Shown here: positions 54,398-63,166 of the stretch, in pieces | Position numbering within the stretch: the stretch's first letter is position 1 | How the letters are laid out: each line of letters begins with the position of its first letter | Origin: Coleofasciculus sp. FACHB-T130 | GTDB taxonomy: Bacteria > Cyanobacteriota > Cyanobacteriia > Cyanobacteriales > FACHB-T130 | Assembly (NCBI RefSeq): GCF_014695375.1 | Contig: NZ_JACJOG010000014.1 | Location: forward strand, 109,848 to 173,847 | Direction of reading: 5' to 3' | DNA: 64,000 nt | Translations under genes and position numbers: made by a program | The notes under the pieces: generated by a model | What the model saw: only the letters and a program-made list of their open reading frames with translations | Databases searched by the model: none | What the model was told of the DNA's origin: nothing

Positions 54398-55614
54398 AAT
54401 CTTGCGTCTAAAATGAGTGTTTCTGGTGCTAGGGCGTAACAATCTCCTGCCGCAGCCGCCGAAATTAAAAAGCGCCCGCCCGCACTCGTCACACTACCCG
54501 TTGCGGGATATCCAGCCGCTTGATTTACTCTTGCTCCCCCATTCACTAAGGTGGCTGCTGGCGTATTTCGCATAATCCGCTGAATCGGAATTGGGACTTC
54601 CCCAATATGGTTTGCGGCGGCAGCAACAAACCGCGCAGAGGGTCGCAGCGATTGATAGTATCTGGCAATCCGCCAAGCATCGTAGTCGTATAGGCGTTCA
54701 ACGGGAGTATCAATTTCACCGGCTTCAAATTTCACATCGGCTAAATCAAAAGTGAAGGTGGAGCTTAAGGGAAAAACCCAGCGCAATCTAAGTAATGAAG
54801 AATTGGCGTCGGTTCCAAAAGTTTTACCGGCGACCGAAGGCATCAATAAGGTGTAGGTAAATTTCTGCCAATTGCTAGTATTTTCAAAGGTTTGCAAGCC
54901 CGTATCTACGCTGGCGCTCGGAGACCCTCCGGTTCCAAACACTTGTCTGATTCCAAAGCTTACTTGCAGATTGTTGGCAGCTTTCGCCCAAAACGAAACG
55001 GTTGCGTATTCCCCAGCAAGGGTTTCAGCATTTTCGATTGCTGACTGGAGTTCGGGATTAGTGATTGTGCCGCCTGTTGTTTGGCTCCATCTCCAGAAGA
55101 ATTTAGGGTTGCCAGGAACATTTGCCTGTCCCGCAGTGAAGGATTGGCGGGAAGTCGTCGCGGCTCCACCCGTTCCGAATGTGGCATTGTTCCACATCTC
55201 AATGGTTCGACCGACTGCACTGAAGCTCGTTCCCGCCAGAGCGGAATAAAACCCTCCGTTTACCTGGTAGTTGTGCCCGATTAAAGAAATTCCTAAATTG
55301 TTTCTTGCCTCCGCAGCGTTGTTTGCGCCCGTGCCCCCGCTAGAAATCTCTAGGGCGGCAATTCCCGAAATAAAGCCTCCGGTAATTGCCACGCTACTCG
55401 CGTCCTGAAACCCCATCGTGCCGCCCGTCTGCTGCCAAAGCCCGGAACCTTCATTGGGAGAATAACTTCCCGGTGTAGGGATGTTCGTAAAAGCATCAAA
55501 AGTAAACCAAGCTCGATGCTCTTTTATCAAAAAAGCCATCTTATCCGTGCGCTCGGCAGGCGGAATCGCAAGTAGCTCGGCAATCGTATCTAAAGCGTAT
55601 CCAGCGCTCGGCAT
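54394..55614 (-). CDS. Phage tail-fibre-like protein
   Basis: 406 aa. The segment SSGGTGANNAAEARNNLGI is a hallmark of phage tail fibres. After it comes a jelly-roll-like region (WNNATFGTGGAATTSRQSFTAG ... WAKAANNLQVSFGIRQVF ... WQKFTYTLLMPSVAGKTF) of carbohydrate-binding type, then FEAGEIDTPVERLYDYDAWRIARYYQ, the common fibre end that precedes the receptor-binding tip. Its first codon overlaps the preceding stop (TAATG). It is probably the adsorption protein of a phage or tail-like particle. Confidence 0.82.
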   Translation of the reverse strand: MPSAGYALDTIAELLAIPPAERTDKMAFLIKEHRAWFTFDAFTNIPTPGSYSPNEGSGLWQQTGGTMGFQDASSVAITGGFISGIAALEISSGGTGANNAAEARNNLGISLIGHNYQVNGGFYSALAGTSFSAVGRTIEMWNNATFGTGGAATTSRQSFTAGQANVPGNPKFFWRWSQTTGGTITNPELQSAIENAETLAGEYATVSFWAKAANNLQVSFGIRQVFGTGGSPSASVDTGLQTFENTSNWQKFTYTLLMPSVAGKTFGTDANSSLLRLRWVFPLSSTFTFDLADVKFEAGEIDTPVERLYDYDAWRIARYYQSLRPSARFVAAAANHIGEVPIPIQRIMRNTPAATLVNGGARVNQAAGYPATGSVTSAGGRFLISAAAAGDCYALAPETLILDARL

Positions 55615-58100
55615 TATTGGGTAATCTCCTCCCAGTTTTCTTTGGTTATTTCCCGCCAGCTAGTCGCATCCATTTGAGTCCAAGTCGAGCCGGAAGAGAT
55701 TAAGCTAGTGGTCAAACTAAAACTTGAAATCGCACTAATCCCAAATGACGCGCCGGTTCCGATCGCGTCATAGTCGTAGGTCCTCAAGCTAAAACTCGAC
55801 CGAGAACTAAATTCAATCCGGCTGGCTTCCTGATAGGGAAGCGCTACCACAATTCCGGCATCAGATTCTTCGGGCGTTGTCCAAAGTTCTTCAGATGTCG
55901 TGGTTGTCGCGATCTCGCCTGTTTCGTTGTTTGTTTCCACAGTTACTGTGGTCGCAGTGGTAGAAGCGGGAACGCCAGGACTTGCGGGTGTCACGGTTAT
56001 AGTCACCGTGGTCGTAATCGTGCCAGCGGGAGTGGTAATAGTGGTTGTGACCGGCGCAGGCGGAGGAATGACAATGGGGACGAGAGGCACAACGCCAGAC
56101 GCGACCAGCCCGCACCAAATCCCGTCGTACTGGCACACGAAGCGCTTTTGGGCTAAGGCGACCGAGAAGCCGTCCATCATGAATAGATGCGTGTTACCAG
56201 CGGCGTTCGTCCACTGAGCGCCAGCCAATGGAGAGAATCCAAATATCGGATCTGCAAGTTCCTGGACAATCGATTGCCCTTTGTAGCGCCCCCACAGAAT
56301 ATGCCCTTCAATCCGCCCCAAGGCTTCTGCTTGCTGCTTCGAGGTGAGTAAGCCCCCGTCAATCGTAAATTCGCGCTCCCTCGGTCGAAATTGCGACCCA
56401 AAGGCGGGCGGGAGTTTGACTTCTACCCGTACCGGCTTCTCAACGATTGTGAACTCTGGGGGAAATCGCTCTGGTGCGGGCGGTTGGGCTTGCCCGGAAT
56501 TGGAGCGCTCAATTTCGGTGTTGAGCGGGACCATTGAGAGTTTGGCGTTCAGCACCAGTACTTCATTCCCCTCGCTTTGCTCAACCAGATTCTCTTCTAA
56601 GCGCTCGGCGACTTCTGGATAGGCTTTCGCCAGTACCTGATAGGTGCGGGTTTTCTTCTCCCAGTCACCGGGTCTAAATTCAGTCCAGGTCTCGGTCTTA
56701 ATTTCGCTTTTGGTTAGGAATTTCGCATCGGTGGGGATGGGTGCCGAAATGGTATTTCCGCCGTAGGAATCTTCCATCGAAAAATCCCCCGGCAGGATTG
56801 TGGCTTGGCACTCGGAAGTTTCGGTGGTGACAACCATCGCCCGTCGAGCGTTGTTGAGGGCGGTAATGGAGCCGGGGAGTACGTCTTCTAAATTGCTGAC
56901 GGGAGACGGATATTCGTAGGTGATGACAATTCGACTCGCCAGAATCAGTCGGTCGCGATCGCTTACCGCAATTTCTTCCGGCTGGTTGGCGAGCCACTCG
57001 CGCAAACAAATTTCAGCACACTGGCGAGTTTCAATAAGTGTTTTAATCAGCCTCCCTTCGTCGGGGTCTGTACACTTAATGGTTCCCGCTCCCGCGTTGG
57101 GCACCGCTTCATAAAAATGCTTTTCTAGTTTGATTTCAGCAAACATCATGCTGGAATCTTTGGCGTAGCGCTCTGGGTTCAGGAGCGCTCTAGCTTGAGA
57201 CTTTTCGGTTTCTTTGGAAATTGTCCGAGCTTGAGAATTTAATTTTTCCGTGTAAATCGTGCGCTCTACCAGAATTAAGCTTGTCTGCGTGGAGCTGGGG
57301 TCAATCAGGCTTACCGGACCATATTCCTCAGAAACCGTTTTAATCCCATCTTTGGGTTTTTCGGCTTTGAGAAGGGTTCCCGTCACCACAATCTTCTCGC
57401 ACGGTGCTTCCGCTCCACTGAGGCGCTCGTACTTCACCGCGTTGGAGTAAACAGAGCCTTGAATTAAGGTGGGCGGGAGGCGACTCACGGGTTTAACGCG
57501 AATTTGCCCGTAGTTGTCCTGGTAGGCAATCTGCCCGTTCGCCCAGCAGATTTTCCCAAATAGCTGAATGTAACTTTCATTGCTGAGCTTTGAGAGAGGG
57601 ACACTCAATCCGGCACCTGCGATCGCTCCCGCGAATCCCGGCACCCCTGCTTTTTGCAATAGTTTAGAGGCGATGCTAGTCAGGCTGGTGGTACTGCCCA
57701 AACTAAAGCAAATCCCTTCCCCAGCAGGACTTCGGAAGTTGAGGAGCGAGAGGATGCATCCCGCTTCTATCTTTAGTTCGCGCTCGTTCTCATCGTATTG
57801 GGATTCCAGGATGTACAGATGACCCAAAACCGGGGCGCGAGTCAGGACGCCCAGGGAATTAGCAACCAACACGATAATCGGATTCCCCCGCGCCCAGCGG
57901 GAGTTGATCCGGTCGTCTAGGTTTTCGCTAAATTCAAAGGCTTTGCCCAGAACGAAGGTGGCGCTAATCAAGCTCAATCCCGACTGGTCATAATGCCCAA
58001 ATCCCCCATCAGCGCTCTTCAGGGCGGTCGTGCAGTCGAGTCCAGCAATATGAACTGAATAGTTGCGGGCGCTGATATTGATGGGGGCGGCGAGACTCAT
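55614..58100 (-). CDS. Phage tail/baseplate-like large protein
   Basis: 828 aa, first gene of the leftward operon. The start MSLAAPINISARNYSVHIAGLDCTTALKSADG is followed by LNFRSPAGEGICFSLG, an alpha/beta and strand-rich middle, and a Thr/Val-rich linker at about 680-735 (PPAPVTTTITTPAGTITTTV). It has the layout of a tail hub or baseplate protein; I cannot assign it more exactly. Its leader carries GGTGACTCTATAGGCA, shared with the gene at 61060, and both proteins begin MSL. The promoter region now abuts the AlbA_2 module. Confidence 0.7.
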   Translation of the reverse strand: MSLAAPINISARNYSVHIAGLDCTTALKSADGGFGHYDQSGLSLISATFVLGKAFEFSENLDDRINSRWARGNPIIVLVANSLGVLTRAPVLGHLYILESQYDENERELKIEAGCILSLLNFRSPAGEGICFSLGSTTSLTSIASKLLQKAGVPGFAGAIAGAGLSVPLSKLSNESYIQLFGKICWANGQIAYQDNYGQIRVKPVSRLPPTLIQGSVYSNAVKYERLSGAEAPCEKIVVTGTLLKAEKPKDGIKTVSEEYGPVSLIDPSSTQTSLILVERTIYTEKLNSQARTISKETEKSQARALLNPERYAKDSSMMFAEIKLEKHFYEAVPNAGAGTIKCTDPDEGRLIKTLIETRQCAEICLREWLANQPEEIAVSDRDRLILASRIVITYEYPSPVSNLEDVLPGSITALNNARRAMVVTTETSECQATILPGDFSMEDSYGGNTISAPIPTDAKFLTKSEIKTETWTEFRPGDWEKKTRTYQVLAKAYPEVAERLEENLVEQSEGNEVLVLNAKLSMVPLNTEIERSNSGQAQPPAPERFPPEFTIVEKPVRVEVKLPPAFGSQFRPREREFTIDGGLLTSKQQAEALGRIEGHILWGRYKGQSIVQELADPIFGFSPLAGAQWTNAAGNTHLFMMDGFSVALAQKRFVCQYDGIWCGLVASGVVPLVPIVIPPPAPVTTTITTPAGTITTTVTITVTPASPGVPASTTATTVTVETNNETGEIATTTTSEELWTTPEESDAGIVVALPYQEASRIEFSSRSSFSLRTYDYDAIGTGASFGISAISSFSLTTSLISSGSTWTQMDATSWREITKENWEEITQ

Positions 58101-58115
58101 GGCTATTGTTGAAGT

Positions 58116-58131
58116 TGCCTATAGAGTCACC
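58116..58131. promoter_or_regulatory. 16-bp leader element, inverted copy
   Basis: TGCCTATAGAGTCACC is the exact reverse complement of 61026-61041. In both places it lies 15-20 bp ahead of an ATGAGTCT start, so it is a shared leader or promoter element of the two phage-like operons. Confidence 0.65.
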
Positions 58132-58163
58132 GCGAAATTTTCGCGCTAGAAAGGGGAGCGATC
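58131..58163. repeat. 33-bp direct repeat, left copy
   Basis: It starts with CGCGAAATTTTCGCG and continues CTAGAAAGGGGAGCGATC. It matches 60307-60339 with one mismatch. The two copies enclose the AlbA_2 gene and the tandem repeats. Confidence 0.88.
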
Positions 58164-58268
58164 GCGTCGAAAGCCCCGAACCCCCATCACAAAAGTGTTT
58201 TGTTCTGTCAACCGCTTCCGCAATCCCTCTATTTGCGACAATAGAAGCGATCGCCCTACTTCAATAGC

Positions 58269-59717
58269 ATGGATAAAACTAAACTTGTAGCTCTTTTAAA
58301 AGAGTTAACTTTGTTGCCTGGTGAAACAGAATGGGTTGAATTTAAGCACAACAACGGAGAGCCAGAGATGATTGGAGAGTACATTTCAGCTCTCTCTAAC
58401 TCTGCTGTGCTAAATAATCGGCAAATGAGCTATCTCGTTTGGGGAGTTGAGGATAATACGCATAAGATCGTGGGTACAAGTTTCAAACCTCATCAAACGC
58501 GAATCAATGGTCAAGAATTACAAAATTGGTTAATGACACAACTCAATCCACGGATTGACTTTACGATTCATGAATTTAAATATGGTGCTAAAAACATTGT
58601 AATTTTTGAAATTTCTAGAGCAAATCACATCCCTATCCAATTTAAAAATAATGAATATGTGCGGATTGGTAGTTATAAGCAGTTGTTAAAAAAGTATCCA
58701 GAAAAAGAAAGGAAGCTATGGGAGCTTTTCTCGCATCAGCCATTTGAGAAGAGAATTGCCTTGGAGAACGTACCAGAGGATGAGGTGCTATCCTATCTTA
58801 ACTATTCTGCTTATTTTGACTTGACAAAGCAAAAATTGCCAGAAAACCGATTAGGAATTTTAGAACGATTTACAACGGAGAGGTTCATCGTAAAAAAACC
58901 AGGCGGTTGTTATGATATTACGAACTTTGGAGCGCTTTTGTTCGCAAAGGACTTGAAGTTGTTTGAGCGATTGTATCGTAAAGCAATTAGAGTAATTATT
59001 TACAAAGGTAAAGGTAGAACGGCAACCCAGAGAGAGGAAACTAACTACAAAGGCTATGCTATCGCCTATGAAGAAATTATCAAATTTATTAATGACTATC
59101 TGCCAAAGAATGAGCATATTGGTCAAGCTTTACGCCAAGAAGTACAGATGTATCCAGAAATAGCTATTCGAGAGCTAGTGGCTAATGCCATGATTCACCA
59201 GGATCTTAATATGAGTGGTACTAGCCCGATGATTGAAATTTTTTCCGATCGAATGGAGATTACCAGCCCAGGGGAACCTTTAATCGATCCTCTACGGTTT
59301 ATAGACGCACCGCCTCGATCTCGTAATGAGGATATTGCTTCTTTTCTGCGTCGCATTAATGTTTGTGAGGAACGAGGGAGTGGTATTGATAAGGTGATTT
59401 ATGCTGTAGAGCTATTTCAATTACCAGCCCCAGAATTTACTGTGGTTGAACAATACACTAAGGTGATTCTCTTCGCACACAAAGAATTTGCTCAGATGAC
59501 CAAAGAGGATCGGGTTCGAGCCTGCTATCAGCACAGCTGCTTGCGATACGTGTTTAACGAGCAAATGACCAACTCCTCCTTGCAGCAGAGATTCGGAAAA
59601 CACACCTCAATGGTTTCTCGAATTATTAGACAAACACTAGAGGATGAGTTGATCAAACCCTACAATCCGGAGAACGAGTCAAGGAAGCACGCCAAGTATG
59701 TGCCTTTTTGGGCATAA
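58269..59717 (+). CDS. AlbA_2 (Schlafen-type) domain protein
   Basis: 482 aa. The N-terminal domain (LPGETEWVEFKHNN...GEYISALSNSAVLNNRQMSYLVWGVEDNTHKIVGT) is a divergent AAA_4/AlbA_2 domain, shared with vertebrate Schlafen RNases and many bacterial regulators. The middle has the HATPase-like C-terminal pattern (IRELVANAMIHQDLNMSGTSPMIEIFSDRMEITSPGEPL, then RNEDIASFLRRINVCEERGSGIDK), followed by a winged helix (TNSSLQQRFGKHTSMVSRIIRQTLEDELIKPYN). These proteins act in regulation or, in some cases, phage defence. The gene is AT-rich compared with its neighbours and is followed at once by a repeat array. Confidence 0.85.
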   Translation: MDKTKLVALLKELTLLPGETEWVEFKHNNGEPEMIGEYISALSNSAVLNNRQMSYLVWGVEDNTHKIVGTSFKPHQTRINGQELQNWLMTQLNPRIDFTIHEFKYGAKNIVIFEISRANHIPIQFKNNEYVRIGSYKQLLKKYPEKERKLWELFSHQPFEKRIALENVPEDEVLSYLNYSAYFDLTKQKLPENRLGILERFTTERFIVKKPGGCYDITNFGALLFAKDLKLFERLYRKAIRVIIYKGKGRTATQREETNYKGYAIAYEEIIKFINDYLPKNEHIGQALRQEVQMYPEIAIRELVANAMIHQDLNMSGTSPMIEIFSDRMEITSPGEPLIDPLRFIDAPPRSRNEDIASFLRRINVCEERGSGIDKVIYAVELFQLPAPEFTVVEQYTKVILFAHKEFAQMTKEDRVRACYQHSCLRYVFNEQMTNSSLQQRFGKHTSMVSRIIRQTLEDELIKPYNPENESRKHAKYVPFWA

Positions 59718-59720
59718 AGC

Positions 59721-60272
59721 TTATTTGACTGTTATTTGACTAGGCCACCCATTTAACCCCTAGAGTTATACCCTGAAAGCGATGGAATCCTTACAGGGCT
59801 TAGGGTACAGATTATGAAGTTTATTAACTCTTATTTGACTGTTATTTGACTAGGCCACCCATTTAACCCCTAGAGTTATACCCTGAAAGCGATGGAATCC
59901 TTACAGGGCTTAGGGTACAGATTATGAAGTTTATTTGACTGTTATTTGACTAGGCCACCCATTTAACCCCTAGAGTTATACCCTGAAAGCGATGGAATCC
60001 TTACAGGGCTTAGGGTACAGATTATGAAGTTTATTAACTCTTATTTGACTGTTATTTGACTAGGCTACCCATTTAACCCCTAGAGTTATACCCTGAAAGC
60101 GATGGAATCCTTACAGGGCTTAGGGTACAGATTATGAAGTTTATTTGACTGTTATTTGACTGTTATTTGACTAGGCTACCCATTTAACCCCTAGAGTTAT
60201 ACCCTGAAAGCGATGGAATCCTTACAGGGCTTAGGGTACAGATTATGAAGTTTATTTGACTGTTATTTGACT
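59721..60272. repeat. Array of five 100-111 bp tandem repeats
   Basis: Units are 59721-59830, 59831-59930, 59931-60040, 60041-60140 and 60141-60251, with a partial unit to 60272. Units are nearly identical (GCCACCC in units 1-3, GCTACCC in units 4-5). Lengths alternate because TTATTAACTC is present in units 1 and 3 only; unit 5 has one extra GTTATTTGACT. Each unit begins with two or three copies of TTATTTGACT and can fold through TACCCT/AGGGTA and AAGC/GCTT. The array starts 3 bp after the AlbA_2 stop. An inverted GTCAAATAAC is at 60361-60370. Confidence 0.95.
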
Positions 60273-60306
60273 GGTTGAATCAAGAGCGAACACACGCTTC
60301 CCTTTC

Positions 60307-60339
60307 CGCGAAATTTTCGCGCTAGAAGGGGGAGCGATC
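60307..60339. repeat. 33-bp direct repeat, right copy
   Basis: CGCGAAATTTTCGCG followed by CTAGAAGGGGGAGCGATC, one mismatch from 58131-58163. It closes the AlbA_2/tandem-repeat module. Confidence 0.88.
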
Positions 60340-60449
60340 TAGGGGCAAACGGGCAGGTTAGTCAAATAACAATCGCTTCGCTATGACCAGCTTGATACAC
60401 AGATTTCACTTATCCACCTGACGAAGCTTGTAGTCTTGCCTGCATAAGA

Positions 60450-60489
60450 GAAAACTCCGATTCTAGGAATCGGAGTTTTCTGTTTCTTT
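60450..60489 (+). terminator. Strong hairpin terminator
   Basis: GAAAACTCCGATTC (60450-60463) and GAATCGGAGTTTTC (60467-60480) form a perfect 14-bp stem with a 3-nt loop, followed by TGTTTCTTT. It could end transcripts that pass through the tandem repeats. The stem is also bidirectional in form (flanking A- and T-rich arms). Confidence 0.85.
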
Positions 60490-61025
60490 AAATCGTGCCA
60501 AGTAGCGCTGAAAATCTAGCTACCACTCTAACTATTTATCTAAACACGCCTACAAATCAGATAAAAGATAAATTCTCTTTTTACCCAAATTGAGATGAGA
60601 TCCACATACAGATAGAGCATCCTTTTGCCAAGGAGTTTTTATTTTCTGCCCACGAGATTTTGACATCGCCGAGCCTGCTGTGGATAAAGATTTCAAAATA
60701 TGTACTTCCCTTAATTTTTTGTGTTTTTTCATTGTATTTTAAGTTTATTATTAGTTAATTTAATTTGTGAAACGCTTGCATAAAAACCTTTTCAGCGCCA
60801 CTTTTATATTATAGCAACATCTACAAAAAAATGACAATTCAACAAAATCAATGCGATAGATTAAAAATAAAACTTGCTAAATTTTCATTTATTTGCAATT
60901 CAAATCTACTTTATTGGCAAAACATTTCAATATCAAACTATTAAGCAAATCTTAGGATATGGCTAGAACTCCCGCGAATTTTCCGTGGCTGTAGGAGCTG
61001 ATTCTAGACCCGTCCCTACTTTCCT
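60490..61025. other. AT-rich intergenic region
   Basis: About 535 bp with no supported gene. A 60-codon frame on the minus strand (60550-60732) has no ribosome site and no known motif. A diverged CCGCGAATTTTCCGTGG at 60972-60988 resembles the element's repeat. The promoter of the 61060 gene should be here. Confidence 0.5.
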
Positions 61026-61041
61026 GGTGACTCTATAGGCA
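61026..61041 (+). promoter_or_regulatory. 16-bp leader element
   Basis: GGTGACTCTATAGGCA ahead of the ATG at 61060, exact inverse of 58116-58131. Confidence 0.65.
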
Positions 61042-61059
61042 GATCCACTCCTACTGCCC

Positions 61060-61536
61060 ATGAGTCTTACCCTGTCCCTAAGCGGGCTTTCGCTCAAATT
61101 AACCAAATTCACCGATAACAAGCTGCCGAGAGCGGTCATCGACCCTTACGCCGGACTTGAGTACAGCATTTTTGGTACGCCTATTGGCGATGGTTCGCTA
61201 TTTGAGCCGAAATTCGTTTGGGCAACCACCGCTTTTATAGACAAAGATCAAGAGCGCCTGATTGGGGCAATTTATGCCGAATTCGATCGGCTGCGACGCA
61301 CTCAGCCTTACCAGAGCGCCAATATTCTTCTCATTGATGCTAACCAGGAGTACCAAGAGAAGCTGCCCAGAACTCGCGCTCTGGCTCCGGACACGACAGA
61401 GCAACTTGTGGGCGCGACTCACGTTTCCTATTTCGCCCAATTTTATGTGTGGATGGTGAAACCGCCTGAATTTGTAGAAAATGGGATTTGGAGGACAGTG
61501 ACTCTAACACTACAAGAAACAAATCGAGTCTTGTGA
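61060..61536 (+). CDS. Phage-like hypothetical protein
   Basis: 158 aa. MSLTLSLSGLSLKLTKFTDNKLPRAVIDPYAG is followed by WATTAFIDKDQERLIGAIYAEFDRLRRTQ, which suggests an alpha/beta structural or tail-completion protein. Its leader matches that of the tail operon reading the other way. Its TGA overlaps the next start (TGATG). I do not recognise a named family. Confidence 0.65.
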   Translation: MSLTLSLSGLSLKLTKFTDNKLPRAVIDPYAGLEYSIFGTPIGDGSLFEPKFVWATTAFIDKDQERLIGAIYAEFDRLRRTQPYQSANILLIDANQEYQEKLPRTRALAPDTTEQLVGATHVSYFAQFYVWMVKPPEFVENGIWRTVTLTLQETNRVL

Positions 61537-61683
61537 TGGCCTTCTTGAGATCGCTTTCATTGAGATCGCCTTCAACCCTCATCCCTAATTTTCCCGCTCG
61601 AATATTCCATCTGCGGTGTAGTCATACTGGGACTCCAGAGGCATTTTTTCCTGATACTCCTGATTGGTTCGGAAATTTAGAGC
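61536..61683 (+). pseudogene. Gene fragment cut by the TnpB element
   Basis: The ATG at 61536 is coupled to the previous stop (TGATG) and opens MAFLRSLSLRSPSTLIPNFP...FFPDTPDWFGNLE. After about 49 codons the frame runs into the 3' end of the oppositely oriented tnpB (stop at 61684) and its further reading, to 61805, is only an antisense shadow of tnpB. No continuation is found beyond tnpB. It is probably a phage gene truncated by insertion. Confidence 0.55.
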
Positions 61684-63126
61684 CTAAGCTCCCATCCACT
61701 CAAACAGCTTTAGCTGCACCCCTTGGTACGGCTGAAACTGATGAGGGTTCCCAGGCTCACCAGGCAACCCCAGTGATGTGCCCTGTCTTCCAACAGGCTC
61801 CTTGAGCGTAACTTTCCGAGTGCCTCCCGGTAGTTGGGATGTTTCAATCCCCAATTCTTCCAAGCCGCGATTCAAAATGACGATTGCCGCATCTACGTCA
61901 GCGTCGGCATGATGACCGCAGCTTTCACAAACAAACTTTTCCTTGTCCCGATTAGTCGGACTAACGTATCCGCATTCGCTGCATTCTTGCGATGAATGGC
62001 GGGGATTCACTTCACAAAACAGAACGCCCGACTTTTCAGCCAAGATTTTGACCTTCTGCTTTAAATTTCCCCAAGCCGCATCGCTAATCGCTCGATTGAG
62101 CGCAGACTTAGCAGCCTGATTGTTCCTGAGATATTTACCCGTTGCCTCGCATTGCTTAGGCTTGCACCGCCGCTTCATTCCCTGAATATTGAGGTCTTCA
62201 AATACAATTAAGTCGAAATTTTTAACTAATTTATGGGCACTTTTCCACTGATAATCTTCTCGCTGGTTTGAGATTTTTTGTTCCAGTTTCGCCAATCGTT
62301 GATAAGCTTTGACCTGTTTGTTAGAGCCTTTGGCTTTGCGGCTAGCGCGACGCTGGCGAATGCGTCGTCGTCGCTCCTGCTGCCGATAAAATTCAGGATT
62401 TGGAACCGTCTCACCTGTACTGAGAGACATCAACTTCTTAATCCCCAGATCCACGCCAACCGCTGTTTTGACTTGATTCGGCAAGGGAGTTTCTGGCACG
62501 GTGTCGTCCTGCAATCTGACACTGATATACCATCCGTCTGCTTTCTTTCTCACCGTCACCGAGCGTTGAGCGAAGCCATCGGGAAAAGAGCGGGACTGGA
62601 AGAATTTCATCCAGCCGATTCCGGGTAGGTATGCCGCATTGCCCTTGAACTTGACAGCTCCGGGCGAATAGGTAAAAGACTTAAAACAATTACGGGGCTT
62701 AAAACGGGGATATCCTCTACCTTGCTCAAAGAAGTTTTGGAATGCAGTGTCGAGCTGGCGTAGCATCTGCTGCAAAACAACACATGACATTTCTTTGTAC
62801 CAAGGGCGTTCTTGCTTGAGCCTTACTAGGTCAGCCGACTGAATTTCCCAAGCAGAACGACGCTTTCCCGCCCCAGTTTTTTTGTCAGTTTTCCAGGGAC
62901 TTCCATAAAGAGTTGACTTACTGACCGAGCAAGTTAGAGGGCAGCATTCCGCTTGAGATTTGATATCGCAATAATTGCCCAAGATAGGCGATCTCACTTG
63001 CTCGTAAGCTTCTATCCTTTCTTTCAATCGAAAGTTATATTGCCCGCGAAGCATATCCAGCCAGCGCTCCATCGTAGCCGCTTGGCGAGGCGAAGGTTTC
63101 AATTTATAGACGAAGGAAGCAAACAC
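61684..63126 (-). mobile_element. tnpB: IS200/IS605- or IS607-type element reduced to TnpB
   Basis: 480-aa TnpB, an RNA-guided nuclease. The RuvC residues are Asp226 (AVGVDLGIKKL), Glu310 (LIVFEDLNIQG) and the Asp of HADADVDAA (408-412). A zinc ribbon has Cys382, 385, 400 and 403 (CSEC...CESC). The N-terminal helix-turn-helix start (YKLKPSPRQAATMERWLDMLRGQYN) is intact, so the protein looks functional. No tnpA transposase is adjacent. The guide (omega) RNA would extend from the 3' end of tnpB past 61684 into 61537-61683. Start GTG 63126 with AAGGA upstream. Confidence 0.92.
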
Positions 63127-63166
63127 TTTTCAGCATCCTTTTCTCACAGCGGTTAGAAGCGATCGC

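Noticed and set aside
59721..60272. CRISPR array
   Set aside because: Units are 100-111 bp and identical throughout, with no unique spacers and no cas genes nearby.
59721..60370. Type III toxin-antitoxin RNA repeats
   Set aside because: Repeat units are about three times longer than known type III antitoxin repeats, and the array follows, rather than precedes, the protein gene; no ToxN-like protein is present.
60550..60732. 60-codon frame on the minus strand
   Set aside because: No ribosome binding site, no recognised motif, AT-rich surroundings; kept only as a mention in the intergenic entry.
61026..61041. T7-type phage promoter (resemblance of GACTCTATAGG to the T7 core)
   Set aside because: Two bases are missing compared with the T7 core, no single-subunit RNA polymerase gene is in the window, and only two copies are seen.
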